Shown here: one piece after another, positions 1 to 11,748 of the stretch
Layout of the letters: the number at the start of each line of letters is the position of its first letter
Numbering within the stretch: position 1 is the stretch's first letter
Assembly (NCBI GenBank): GCA_905182995.1
Contig: CAJJDP010000025.1
Coordinates: forward strand, 389,680-453,679
Reading direction: 5' to 3'
DNA: 64,000 nucleotides
From: Paramecium octaurelia
Taxonomy: Eukaryota > Ciliophora > Oligohymenophorea > Peniculida > Parameciidae
Translations under genes and position numbers: made by a program
Notes under the pieces: generated by a model
Told to the model about the DNA's origin: nothing
Databases searched by the model: none
What the model saw: the letters and a program-made list of their open reading frames with translations, nothing else

Positions 1-120
1 TATTCCTCTTCTACTTTTATATTTAATCATCTAATTTAAATAATTAATCTGAAATATAAATTTCATAATAAATTAGCAATGTATAGGATGAAAACTTAAA
101 TAATAAAAGAAATCATGATA

Positions 121-753
121 TCAAATGAAATTAATCTTAATAAGATAAAAATACTAATAATGTGTGAATGTTAAATCATTCTGGCGATTGTTATAATTAG
201 AATTATTCATCAGACATCTGTCTACGCTTAAATTATTGGGCTGCTTATATAAGGATATGTCATTACATGAAAGCATTCTTCCTGTCGATCTACTTTCAAG
301 TGATTTTCTGGCTAAATCATTATAATCTTGATTGAGTTCTAAAATATTAAATAAAAATAACTTGTCCTCTTTAATATAATTTATTTGTAAATTTCATTCT
401 TTTCATTGTCAGGTTACCAATAATTTTTGTTGTAAATTGACGAAGCAGATTGCAGTCGAGAGAGAAACTTTTGATTTTCTTGATTGATTTTGAACTTCTC
501 GAATTTTCTTTGGTTTAGATTGCTCACATGTGATAATTATGATGATGGCAATTATCCAGAACTCTAACTTCTCAAATTATGTCTCTAAATATCCATCATT
601 TTAGATAGCAAGATGTTATTTTGATGCATGATTTTATTCTCCTCCTCTTTGTTAATTTATATAAATTTAGTTACAATGACTATATTTGTTATTAACTTTC
701 GATAATGAATGAGATGGCTTCCATGGTTCTCCATTATTGATTGTCTTCTTCAT
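121..753 (-). CDS. CFAP97-domain (KIAA1430/hemingway-like) protein
   Basis: Read with UAA/UAG as Gln, this gives 193 aa from three exons. Introns of 28 nt (647-674) and 23 nt (338-360) restore a single frame of exactly 194 codons. The diagnostic segment is INQENQKFLSRLQSASS, followed by IYNKNYW. It matches the short helical signature of the CFAP97/KIAA1430 family (N-x-x-L-L-x-x-L-x-S), a ciliary/axonemal family. The rest is Ser/Asn/Gln-rich and probably disordered, with no membrane segment. The start MKKTINNGEPW is the first ATG of the frame. Known: family members are linked to axoneme assembly or motility. Inferred: the same role here. Family call fairly sure, exact orthologue not. Confidence 0.72.
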
Positions 754-865
754 GTTTCTACAATTTAATAATAACCTCTCCTAATCAGAAACCAATTTCT
801 TTTTCTAACATATCGGATTAATTGAGATTATATTCCACATTATAATTAATAAAATAATATATCAA

Positions 866-2493
866 TCATGACATTTACACATTCACATACTATTTGCTCT
901 TCCTCTTCATGTTTTGTATTGCAAATCTCCATCTTCGACACATTATTATGCTGAATACTAGAAATATAATGAAAATTATAAATCCTAAAATTAAAACGAC
1001 TTCCACAAGTAATTAAGATTAAAAGTCTAAAAATACTTCGTTAATTGATAGACTCAAAAAATGTTATTCTTGACAAATTACAAATGGATTTTTCTCTGTG
1101 CTGTTGCATTAAGTGGAATTAATCACTATCATATAACTCTATTCAATCTAACTTTAAGAAGAACAAGTTATTTCTGGATACTTCTCCCTAATACCCAAAC
1201 CAAACAAGTAATGAGGAGTGAGACCTAATGAATAACGCACCTTAGAATTGGAATTCTCTAATACAACACCATTAAATTCTTGTATTTTTTCCAATAAAGG
1301 TATCATAAAATCGGTTCCATGATAGAAAGTCTCATCAACAAAACCACGATAAATATTGGTTCTCACCAATTTATGCACATCATAACCAATCAACACCTTA
1401 TATTCTCCTGCCTCTTGAACATCTTTCAATTGCATGTCTTCTAAATAGAATTTATTATAATAATATTCATGATTTTAAAAGTTGATCAAGATCTCAATTC
1501 CAAATCTAACCTTATCTTCAGTCTATGAAACAACTAAAAATGAATTGTTTCTGTAAACAAAGGAAATTGGATATTCAATTGGAATGAAAAACTCTATTTT
1601 ATTAATTATTTTAATTACAATCAACAGCATAATTGTCTTCCTTTAAAGTGACAAAATGAATTCCTTTCTTATCATCTAATATGAATAGATTATTGTCATT
1701 AGTTTACACTTTTATTAGATTATAACCTAAATTTATTGTATACATTTCCTTTAGCTCTCCATTTACTATCTTAAATACACTTACTCCTTATGTACCAGAA
1801 ACAACAAAAACTCTATTTGAGATTTCATCATAATGGATGTGATTGATAGATGTAAATGTATGATTAGCATGCTTTGTTACAGTTGGTAGAGTTTTGTTTG
1901 TCCACTATTTTGAATTGAAACTTATGACACCATTTTCTGAAATGACGAATAATAAATCCTTTGTTTTCAAGAACCTTGCCTTCTTCTATTGGTTCACTTT
2001 TAAGTCTCCAGATATATCTAAATGCTTTTGTTATACATGAATTTTCTAAATATACTGACATTTGATATACTTGCAATTCTTTCCCATTAGATACAACTTC
2101 TAAAGAGAAGATCTTATTATCATTTCTTAACAAAAATGCTGATTGCTCAATAACAACCAAATCAGTAAAAATATACTTGCCATCATCAGGGAGTTGAATT
2201 TGCAGTTGATCTTCAACAATTATTTTCCTTTCATAATATGAACATCCCTGCTCTTGTAATTGAGTATTATTAATCCTTTCATAATCACTCAAATTCCTTG
2301 AATTGCTTATACCTTATCGGTAATACAAGTCAAGATCATAAGCATTAGGATACATTAAATGATGAAAATTATCGACATTCATAGAGACAGCTGAATCAGT
2401 TGAATTGAAATTGTCGATTTTTATTTCTGGCGTTCTTGTCCACTTAGAATAAGTTAATCCTAATAGTGTAGATAAAATATAATATGAAAACAT
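866..2493 (-). CDS. Type I membrane protein with propeller-like ectodomain
   Basis: 525 aa in three exons (introns 2046-2070 and 1594-1618, both 25 nt; spliced length exactly 526 codons). The N-terminus MFSYYILSTLLGLTYS looks like a signal peptide. The middle holds repeated short beta-strand units of the form 'LLFVISENGVISF', 'RVFVVSGTQGVSVF' and 'NLFILDDKKGIHFVTL', as in LVIVD/YVTN-type beta-propellers. Near the C-terminus is one strong hydrophobic helix (LLVEVVLILGFIIFIYFLVF) followed by a basic tail with CRRWRF. I infer a cell-surface or secretory-pathway protein with an extracellular propeller. No specific family is recognised. Confidence 0.75.
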
Positions 2494-2587
2494 TAATAAA
2501 AATTAATAAGGGAACATACAATGTGAATTTGCCATATATTCAGTATTGGAGTATGAAGAAAGTAATAAAATACAATGCATTTAACTA

Positions 2588-3190
2588 TCATTAATTACTC
2601 CTGGCAGTTTATATATTATTAGGGTTTCGCTTTGAGTTCCTAAATGGATATTAAGTTACAACACCACTACAACCTGAGAATTTAAGCAAAGGCTGATTAA
2701 GTGCCAAAGGTTTTACTAGGACGATCCTTTTCTGATCTTGATGAACAGATTTAGAAGTGGCATCATGTCTATTTTTTATAACTTTTGTATTATTATAAGA
2801 TATTTGTATTTCATCCATTTTTTTTTATAATATATGATTATCTTACTTTAATTATTGTTATTGTGACAGGTATTAGTTGAGTTACTCTTGCAAACTATTT
2901 TATTATATGATCTGCTATTCTAATTTATTTTTGAGATTATCATTCTCAATTTGCAATCCATTAATTTTGTTTAGCAATAATAGTGATGTATTGTTGGTAT
3001 TGGATTGATGGTTATGATTGAATTACTCTTACTTATTGATTGAAATGTCTTTATTTACTTCTGAATGGTTATTTCTAATTTCGAATTGACATAAGGATAG
3101 TAAACTTGATTAAATATTGGGTAATTGGGGACTCAATAATAACTAAACTAATTCTTCTATTGTTAATGTGATTGCAGCATTGTTATTCAT
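2588..3190 (-). CDS. Small coiled-coil protein, unknown
   Basis: Intronless frame of 201 codons (200 aa) ending in TGA, starting MNNNAAITLTIEELV. Residues of about 75-130 form a heptad-like, Gln/Leu-rich coiled coil (INGLQIENDNLKNKLEQQ and on). The N-terminal part is Asn/His-rich and the C-terminal part is basic. It lies head-to-head with the ZNF830-like gene, with only 23 nt between the two start codons, so they probably share a promoter region. Nothing identifies a function. Confidence 0.7.
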
Positions 3191-3213
3191 TTTATAAAGT
3201 TTAATTTATAAAT

Positions 3214-3905
3214 ATGTCAAATTAAGATGAGTTAAAAAGACTTATGGAAGAAAAGAGAAAATAAAAAGTCTCTTAGGTTGAATTGCCTAAAAATGCTCAA
3301 TTGGTGGAAGGAAAAATACTCGTATTGCTTTATTAATTATCATTTAAGTGTGTTGAATGTGAATAAATTAATGAGACTCTTGCAGATTTCAAGAGACATC
3401 TGATTGGATAAAGACATAAAGATGCTTTGTAAGTATTGAAAAGAAATGCTTAAATAGATGTAAATAGATTAGAGAATGAAGCATTTCGAGAAGAGAAAAT
3501 GAAAAAATAAAAATTAACTAAACAATAAATTGATCGAATAAATAAGGAAGTTGATTAAGAATTTGCTGAGATTGAGTAAATCACTTACGAGAAGAAGAAT
3601 TAAAATGAATTGCCTGAAGATTTCTTTGAGTACATATTCAATTTTATAATATTAGTTAAATTGAAGTAGAAACAAAAATACAATAGTAATTGTAGGAAGA
3701 GTAATTAAAGAAAATTAAAGAATAAAAGGAAGTAGTGGATGAAGATATTGATATTTTGAATGAGAAGTAAGACATTCAAAAAAGAAGAGAAAGGATTTTA
3801 AAGAATAGAAGTTTGAAATAAAAGAAGGTTGAACTTGAATTTAATGAGGAAGGACCATTAGAAACAGATTTTTAATTAAATTGGAAATAAAAAGGTAATA
3901 ATTGA
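3214..3905 (+). CDS. ZNF830/CCDC16-like C2H2 zinc-finger protein
   Basis: 212 aa after removal of a 27-nt intron (3322-3348) and a 26-nt intron (3630-3655); spliced length exactly 213 codons. Near the N-terminus, DELKRLMEEKRKQK precedes one zinc finger, CVECEQ...KRHLIGQRHKDAL (C-x2-C...H-x5-H). Further on come LPEDFFDQIE and a charged helix (EEQLKKIKEQKE, DILNEKQ). The order LMxEK - single finger - LPxxFFD - C-terminal coiled coil is that of ZNF830, a nuclear protein tied to spliceosomes and genome stability in animals. The 27-nt intron is in phase and has no TGA, so its retention would just insert nine residues (see findings). The next gene starts 28 nt downstream. Confidence 0.82.
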
Positions 3906-3933
3906 TGAATTCTATATTATCAATAAAATTAAT

Positions 3934-5553
3934 ATGTTAAATTTATAAACTGTTTTACGAGCATTCTAGGAAAATGGATTGAGACAAGATAAATAATTCA
4001 CTCAAGATGAAATTCTATATAAATTGGACAATATGGGAAAAAGAGAGTTCGATCAAGATATCGCCTAACAAATATTCGAATAATGTCGTCCAATATAAGA
4101 AAATTTGAAATTTGTATACAGACTAGCAGATGTTAGTTAAACTTTAGTAGATGCAAGCCTAATACTATATGAAAAGATTAAGAAGGCAGAACAATAATTA
4201 AAACAAATTTCTTAAAATAAGGCAGTTTGTGAGAAATAATTGGCAGAAACATGTTTGCTTTCATCTTATCATTAGCTGTTTATTCGGACACTAGATTCTT
4301 ATTTTTGACATTATTGTCTGCAAAAAACATACCTTTAAAGCTAAAATACACAAATTGTCAGATATAGTTAATTTTGGGTGTCACAAATAAAATAGCTAAA
4401 CCAGAATAATAGTATGATAGAGTAAATCCACAATTTAATTAAGATTTTGAATTGTAATCAAATAATTCTTAAACTTAAATTTAAGCTAAATTCCTCCAAT
4501 GATAACAACGCTCACGATACAGTTTTTCATTTAGACTAACGCGAACCCTCCTTTTTTGTGGGGATAATCATATTTGCAAATTTAACAATTAGATGATCAA
4601 GCTTTAAAGTGCTTAGAACTGCAATTGAAGGATTAATAAGGAAGAGAACTTGGGGCTAGCATTGAAGTGGAGGCCTAGATAGTACTAAATAAAGTATTAC
4701 TCTAAAAGATTGTTAGCATCAATACTTGCAGACTCAACTGCAGAAGTTCGACTAAAAGATTTTCACTCTTGAAAATGATTTGAATGAGTACAGAACTGAT
4801 TTGGATGTTATTGAGAGACCATTTAAGATTAAATTAATTAAGGAGTAGAGTTTCAAATAGTAACAGAATGACGTTTTCGAATAATTTGATCAGCATCAAT
4901 AAATGAAATAGGGAGAATAACCAACTCCAAATTAACTATAGGCGCTTGAACACAAAGAATAAATACTATCTGTATTATAATCAGAAAAACACTTAGAATA
5001 ATTTGATGAAACACCAGATGCTCCTGAGATTTTGCAACATGGTGTCATTATATTCTCTTTATATGGTTTGATCACATTATTTGTTTGTTCTGCTAAACCC
5101 TCTTTCTTAGATGTACATATTAATAATCTGTATTGAAGGTCTTAGTTTACCATGGTCTCATGTTCACAATCTTCATGGATATGTTCGAAACATTCCATTT
5201 AAAACTTGTTGGAGGAGGCCTAGTTGGCTCTATCTTTTATGATATTTTATGGATGAAGTAATACAATGTATGATAAATTTGATTTCTAGTTTTGGTGGTT
5301 TAGTGATGATTAAAACAATCCAGAATGGGGATTGAGGGCATAAACATTATTAAGATTCGTTTTAATTTTAACTTATATTTAATTCTTGTATAAAGTATGT
5401 TACTATATATTATTGTAGTTTGTTGTATGTTATTATATATATTAATTTCATAGAGAATCTATCGATTCCACCAAAAGATACAGTTTTACAATTTGGGGAA
5501 TTTAGTACAAAGTCGGTAGAAATAGGAATAGTTCATACTGGTAATCATAATGA
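3934..5553 (+). CDS. C2-domain, coiled-coil, multi-span membrane protein
   Basis: About 490-498 aa. Removing introns of 23 (4253-4275), 32, 20, 26 and 22 nt gives exactly 499 codons; a further 24-nt stretch at about 5395-5418 may also be an intron and does not change the frame. Order: helical N-terminus; a C2 domain (RFLFLTLLSAKNIPLK, then NPQFNQDFEFQIPPM and NPPFLWGQSYLQIQQL); a coiled coil (FTLENDLNEYRTDLDVIERP); then several hydrophobic helices (GVIIFSLYGLITLFV, MFTIFMDMF, LKLVGGGLVGSIFYDILWM, LLRFVLILTYIQFLYK). The NPxF step and hydrophobic strands show the C2 fold; I did not find a clear set of Ca2+-binding aspartates. Inferred: a membrane protein that docks on lipid or coiled-coil partners. 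It is not a recognisable ferlin or MCTP. Confidence 0.7.
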
Positions 5554-5627
5554 TTTAATCTTATATTTAAGTTAATTTGTATACTAATTATTATAAGAAT
5601 ATATAAATGTACTATAAAATAAATCAC

Positions 5628-7908
5628 TCAATCTTAATCATCTATTTGTTTCTCTTGTTTTTAATTGTTTGGATTGTATTAAGACTTGTCTCCAAAGGTT
5701 CTTTTAAATTTATGATCTATAGCCCAAGCTTCATTTAAATATTATGGTTTCATTTCATCTTTATAATAGATAGATATTAATACTTAAAAAGTTATCTCTC
5801 CAAAATACCAAAAATTCATCTATTTCTTCTTCTGTTTTTAATTATTCTACAACTAATTTTCCTTAATCAGAATTATCATCATTTTAATTAAATAACTCTT
5901 CATTTTATTTTAAATACGAAATAAATGCTGAAAACTATTCATCATTAATGTTAATTAAGTTTTCTTCCTATTTTAGATTATTCAAATCAAATTAATTAAT
6001 TTATATGAATAATTCTTGACTTTTTAATTATTCTATCTGCTTATGAAATTGCATTTAAAATTTTTAATAGGCTTCTTTAGGTAGATTTTACTTTTTTTTA
6101 TTGTAAGCTTAAACTGCCTTAAGTAAATTTTTGACCATCTCTGGTAATGTATCTTTTTTATTTTATTTCACATTTATATTATATTTTTCTGCAACTGTTG
6201 CTTTTAATTTATCATTTAAAGCACTTGCCTTATGATGGCAAGTTAAACATAAACAAACCACATCATAAGATCTTTTCCCTTAAATATGTTTTTTATATAC
6301 AACTGGAACAATCTAAAAATCGAAAATACTTTTACATGAAATTTAAGAAGTTCATTTTCTTTTCCACAAATTACACATTAATTCACTCTCTCTATAGTTA
6401 CATACTAGGCCTTATCAGATCCTTCTTCCTTAAATCCACTTGGATCAAATTTCAATTAAATTGTAGGAGGATCTTCACTTATCAAATCGGCCAATCCTTG
6501 TTTCAAGTACCACCTTATTTTTTTTTCATCGCAATTGCACAAAAAGAAGTTCTCCTTTGTGTATATTTTACAATTTCCATATGCTGGCTTTTTTCTTGTA
6601 TATTTTTCTACAAATTCTGTTTGCTTTTATTTCTTTTAATCCATTTTTTGTTATGATTAATTGTTCTTTGGTTCTGGTTACATTTACAATGCTTCAAATA
6701 TTGCAGTTAATCCAAATTTAATAAAATTTTAATCATATATGAAACTCTAATACAGTCCTTTGCAAAAGGATTTAATATAAACTTCCCAATCTTGATCAAT
6801 CTATTTTTAGATATATTCCAATGTCAATTCATATTATTTATTTGAATAATTCTAAAAGTCAGGATAAGTCAACTTGTAAATCGAAATATCTTGAATATTT
6901 AATCTTTAATAAATATGAATAGCAATTAAAATGACTTGCTCATTCTCTTCTAAACACTCAACGGGATCATTGTGATGAATAGCATAATCCTGTCTAACCT
7001 TCATGATTTCTAATGCTATAAACTTAACCAATTAAACAGCAACAGGCTGAGTCTTTAAAAATGAATAGATTGGAGACTTGTCATCATTTTCAACAACTAT
7101 TTACATTAAGAGATTGTATTCTTTATCAATAATTTTAGCTAATTCTTGATTTGATAAAATTGGTTTCTTGTAATCTTTAAGAATAGCTTTCTCAAATTTC
7201 TTTTAAATTTTGCTTTGCTTTTTGATTTCGGTTTTGCTTAATTCTTCCAGTAAAACATATCTCAGATATGGCAAATAATAGCAATCATACGCAGCATATA
7301 TTAACTGTTCTTAAGTTAAAGGTCTTTCAGCCCAATCAGATGTTTGCATATTAGTTTTGTAAGATTTCGAAACTTGATGATCACAATATTGTTTCCATAA
7401 GTAAATCAAAGAACTTCCTCCCTCTATTAACGATATAATTAAACTTTTTACTTAGTTTGCATTCATCTGCAACTTCTTTTATATCAAAAAAATTGTTGAT
7501 AGTAATTTAAAAGTCTCTTTTCAACCATAAAACATCAGTACTCCCTGCATAAAACACTTTTATTATTTTATCATCTTCAAATATTTACTTGAGTACATTT
7601 ATCAATTTTTAATTGTCTATTCCAATTTCAATCACATCTATTATGTAAACATCTTCATCATCCTTAATCTATACTATGCTGATTTATCCATCAAATCCTA
7701 TGTCATTCGTATGTTCAATATCAACTCCAATGATAGATCCCTTTAATTAAAATTAATCTAATTCATTTTCATTAGAAATATATTTAAATAGTTTTGAAAG
7801 ATGTTGCTTTTATTGATTTTTGAAATTGGTAATAATTTCTTCAGGAGTATTTCCTTGGGCTGAATATAGCTTTTAAAGATCTTTGATATTTTCTAATTAT
7901 TCTTACAT
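5628..7908 (-). CDS. EXD2: EXD2-like 3'-5' exonuclease (DEDDy)
   Basis: 734 aa; introns of 28, 23 and 25 nt give exactly 735 codons. Residues of about 75-270 carry the DEDDy exonuclease motifs: Exo I in IIGVDIEHT (D-x-E), Exo II in VFYAGSTDVLWL (D), Exo III in LIYAAYDCYYL (Y-x3-D), with the RNase D-type DWAERPLTQEQ before it. The C-terminal half has the EXD2-specific part: KPAYGNCKIY, CNCDEKK, RWYLKQGLADLISEDPP, CVICGKEN, then CLTCHHKAS. Known: animal EXD2 is a mitochondria/DNA-repair-linked exonuclease. The C-terminal Cys/His residues suggest metal binding. It starts 24 nt from the RSP3 stop on the same strand. Confidence 0.9.
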
Positions 7909-7932
7909 AAATATTAAATTATTTATTAAATA

Positions 7933-9225
7933 TCATGATTATAATTATTATTATTATTAATTTTCTTATTATTAGTCCAAAAGCTCCTGTTCCGCTTATC
8001 TAGCAGCTTCTTCCTCAGCTAATCTTTAATCTTCAATTTCTTTAAGTCGCCTTTCCTCCTCCATTCTTTTTTTTTCTTCCTTCTCTCTTTTTTTTCTGGC
8101 AATTTCTTCATATTTGTCATCGATCTGTTATTACCTTCTTTTTAATGAATTTGAATGCTCTATAGTAATGGTTTCCTCGATATTATTTAAAACATCTTAA
8201 TAATGTTAATGATTTACTATTAAAATTAGAAGCATTATCATTTTCATCAACTAACTAATTTAACACATTTTCATAAACCCAAGGTATATATTCATATAAT
8301 AAAGCTGTTTCCAACGGATCTCGAAAAACACCTAAATCCTATAATTTCTTAATTGTATTTTATTTAAGCGGATTTATTAGAGATTTTGATAGATTTCTGC
8401 AAACTATTTTTTAATGACTCTGCTTTTGTATTTTTAAAAATGTTTCATATTGCAATTTTCTTCTTGCCTCCTCTTAATCTAATCTTTATTGAACAGCCTC
8501 CAACCTTTACATTTCTGATAAAACAGAAGTCTTTTATTTCTCATGTTATTTCTATTAGTGCTTCATCAACTTAATTTCTTCCTCTTCTAAAACTTCCATT
8601 CTTGATTGTTCCAATATCTTATTCATTAAGACCTATAAGATCGGTTCTACTTCCTAATCGAAATCAAAGAGATCTCCTTCCCAAATTTAGGTTTCCTTAC
8701 AATTTTTAGTATTTATACTTTGTCTATGCCATTCTTCTTTGGTACAAACAATCTATCAGGTGGTTTATCAATATAGTAGTCTGTTTATGCATCCATCTCT
8801 TATTCGGGTGGTTTATCTGTCAATATTTCTAAATATTCATCAGTTTAGATATCAATGTTAACACGATTTTAAAATGGTCTAGGAGTGCTTGGATGTAAGT
8901 AGGTTGTCTATGGTTATTAAGCCTAAGATCATAATTTTAATATGTAACTGCTTTTTGTTATGGTTTTTTGAATGATTTCAATGTCATTAATTTCTTATCC
9001 CCTTATGTTTACATACTTGCGTAAGTATTTCCTCTAATAACCCTTTTATCAAACATTATATTGCATCCCAACAATGAACTTAATATAATCATCATTTACC
9101 AACCTATTATTTTGATCCTCTGAAGATAATAAAGCTTGTTATCTGTATTTGGGCTTTGGTTTCACAACTTCTGGGGCAGCTTTGAATTCATAATTCTCTC
9201 CAGCCAATGCCTAAGCTTATGCCAT
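7933..9225 (-). CDS. RSP3: Radial spoke protein 3 (RSPH3)
   Basis: 398 aa; introns of 25, 26, 23 and 22 nt give exactly 399 codons. The RSP3 core is clear: NIMFDKRVIRGNTYA, STPRPFQNRVNIDIQTDEYL, LTDKPPEQEMDAQTDYY, DKPPDRLFVPKKNGID, then TQIWEGDLFDFDQEVEPIL and LEEEEIKLM. This is the axonemal domain that homodimerises and anchors the radial spoke to the A-tubule. The C-terminus is a long basic coiled coil (KKREKEEKKRMEEERRLKEIE) ending in Gln runs. Role: structural base and AKAP-like platform of the radial spoke in motile cilia. Confidence 0.95.
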
Positions 9226-9289
9226 TGTAATTAAATTATATTAATAAACATGTATTATTATATAAATTAAATAAAACAATTCTAACAAA

Positions 9290-10378
9290 TCATTCAATTT
9301 TTGAATTCTTTGCAGCAACTTGAATGGCCTCAATCATTTAGTTCCAAAATTCATTAACAACTACTTTTCTTGCAAACTATATATTTGGCTCTTATCCAAG
9401 AATTCCTTATTTATCAATAACAGTTCTTCCATAACACAATTTAGATTCACAATCAACTGCACAATAAACAGGTTTTATTACATACAATTATGGATGTAAT
9501 GCATAAAATACAGCAACAGCTAAACTTAGAATCTATATATTACGATCATGAATTGGAGGAAAATCAAATTCTTGTGCCTTGTATGCTGCTTGATATTCTT
9601 AGAGCATTTCCAAACACCAATCTGAAAACTTTGTGTTTATGCTTTTGATTCTTTATTAAAGTGGTTCTAATAATTAACATGTCTAATAATTTTATAAATT
9701 AATGTATAGTACGTAAGTTAGATCTAATGAAATCATAACCAATTTCAATGAATGCAATTTGCATATATCAATAACAAATTGTGCAGCCTCAGGGTCTGAA
9801 TAGATATTGTATTCAGAATTAGGTGTCACATTCCCAAATCCTGATGTTCCACCCATAAACACAATCTCTGAAATTTATGGAATAATGTCCTCGTGATCCC
9901 GAAGTAACTTGGCAATGTTAGTCTATGGACCTGTTATGACAATTGTAAACTAAGTTATTATATACTTATACTTGTTAATCCCCTGCAGTTTATTTAATCA
10001 GATCATATAATTCTATGTCTTCTAAGGGCTTGAAGGAAGAAATCAATTTATCAACCGAATACAACCCTAAAATAGATATTTTGATCAATCAACCTTATGT
10101 CCCATGCATTTTAGTTGTAGCTCTTGTCGATTTTAATGAAAATTCAGCTCCTTTATACACAGGTACATCAGTACGCCCTAATGAACTCAGTATACGAATA
10201 GTGTTATTTGTGCAGTTTTCAAGACTATTTTCGATAAAAACTACTACCTTGTGTTACCAAAACATGTGGAAATTCCAAGTAGATTCGATTTTGGATGAAA
10301 CAATGATAAAATAACTGCCATAGCATCATCGTTGCCAACATCACAGTCTAGCCATATATTAACCTTTTCAGCTTCCAT
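9290..10378 (-). CDS. Inosine-uridine nucleoside hydrolase family enzyme
   Basis: 328 aa; introns of 23, 27, 22 and 30 nt give exactly 329 codons. The N-terminus MEAEKVNIWLDCDVGNDDAM has the family's Ca2+/ribose-binding D-x-D-x3-D-D signature. TCFGNTSLENCTNN, KMHGTQGL, TIVITGPQTNIAKLL, MGGTSGFGNVTPNSEYN and DPEAAQFV follow the family order, and the C-terminal CAVDCESKLCYGRT fits the last active-site loop. Predicted reaction: hydrolysis of purine/pyrimidine ribonucleosides to base plus ribose, for nucleobase salvage. Ciliates depend on purine salvage, so the role is plausible. Substrate range cannot be told from sequence. Confidence 0.93.
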
Positions 10379-10456
10379 ACTTGTTTTTTACAATAATTTT
10401 AATATTTAAATAATCACTCATTTTCAACATAAAAATTTGTTATATAATAATAATTG

Positions 10457-10815
10457 TCAATTTTGTGTCATTCTATAAAGTATCCTCATTTTCATTCTTT
10501 CTATTAAATTTTTGATCTATTCTGAATATCAAATTAGCACTTACTTCTAAAAATTTCCATTTCACCTATAAATATTTACTTTTTTTTATTATTTTTCATT
10601 TCCAAAAATATAGATAATTCCAATTTCAGTTTTTATTCATCTACATTTATTTAGTTATGCGTTCTGCTATTCAAAAGTTTTCTGCCTTGATTTCTTGGTT
10701 TGAGATTGGGTTCTTATATTTATTTAACAAAATACGTCAACCGTATTTGTTTTTTCTTAATTGGCTCTTTTGATTCTTAATTTGAGATGGGAGAAAATAT
10801 TCATTATCATCCTCT
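10457..10815 (-). CDS. Possible small charged/coiled-coil protein, start unclear
   Basis: With introns of 29 and 23 nt a frame runs from about EDDNEYFLPSQIKNQKSQ through NLKPRNQGRKLLNSRTHN to a helical, basic end (EMEIFRKQIKNLIERMK...). It stops at the TGA at 10457-10459. No convincing in-frame ATG was found upstream, so the 5' end given is only where the frame still looks coding. It lies 79 nt upstream of the nucleoside hydrolase start. It could be a small real gene, a 5' fragment of a decayed gene, or chance. Confidence 0.35.
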
Positions 10816-11226
10816 TAGTTTAAATAAAAAGTTATTTATTTAAAAATGTTAATTGTTTCATGATTGACTTGATTAATATTTAATACTACTTTTATGAATT
10901 TAAATATATAAATAACTTAGAAAGATAAGATATAATATACAAATAAATTATAATATAGATTCACAATTTATATTATCATTATTAAACTATTAAACTATTA
11001 ATTAATCATTCTAGATATTCGTTGATATAGATTGATTTATAATCTTATTGAAGGCAATATTTCTCTCCTTTAAATTTTATTCAAATAGAAATGTATTATT
11101 TTTAGAAAACTTTCGATGAGAACTTCCTGTCTTTAATTTCAGTATGAATAAAATGATATACTATATCATTCTTAATGTCTCTATTATAAGAGATTGATAT
11201 CTAAGAAAACAAAATTAATTTCATAA
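10816..11226. other. AT-rich stretch, nothing recognised
   Basis: About 410 bases of very AT-rich sequence with no long TGA-free frame of coding character on either strand. It probably holds flanking regulatory sequence of the two small minus-strand genes. Confidence 0.5.
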
Positions 11227-11748
11227 TCATTTTGAGATTTTTTTATGTTTAATAGAAAAACAATCAATTTTATTTTTCTTAAATGATTTAAACTAAGATT
11301 TTGTTTTCTTTTGATGTGTTTGTTATTTTAAGAAACTTAATTAATTAACATAATCAATTTCGTCGACTTAAATAATATTAAATTATTCTATTGTTTATTC
11401 TTCAGGAATATTAGAAGAATTTTCAATAATTTCAATTTCCTATACTTCAACACTGTGTTTAGTGGATCTGTAATTAATATTTTCAACCATAATTTATTGA
11501 TTGGATTAATATAGAAACATCAAATTCTCTCCTTCCTATTATTACTTTATTTTTTTAAGGGAGCTAAGTTGTTCATCAGTTTATTCAGAAATACTCATTC
11601 TTTTGAATTCACAATATAGTTATTCTTCACATTATTTCTGGTCGTCCATGTTGTGATAATATTATTCTTCTTTATCCTCAAAAGAAGCAATTGGTATTTC
11701 AATTTGTTTTCTTAATCCAATTTTAAACAATTTCCTTGAGGATTACAT
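11227..11748 (-). CDS. Hypothetical Gln/Glu/Lys-rich protein
   Basis: Intronless frame of 174 codons (173 aa) beginning MQSSRKLFKIGLRKQIEIP. The middle is acidic (VEVQEIEIIENSSNIPEEQT) and the end strongly basic (QKKTKSQFKSFKKNKIDC...KHKKISK). No membrane segment, signal peptide or known domain is seen. The composition is suggestive of a disordered nuclear or cytoskeletal protein, but this is weak. Coding status rests on length, composition and clean start/stop only. Confidence 0.55.

Noticed and set aside
4498-5553. A separate gene starting at the ATG at 4498
   Set aside because: A 32-nt intron just upstream joins this frame to the preceding exon and completes a C2 domain that would otherwise be cut in two.
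6147-6656. A 169-codon plus-strand frame under the standard code
   Set aside because: It is a shadow of the EXD2 gene on the minus strand, whose frame shows conserved motifs across the same bases.
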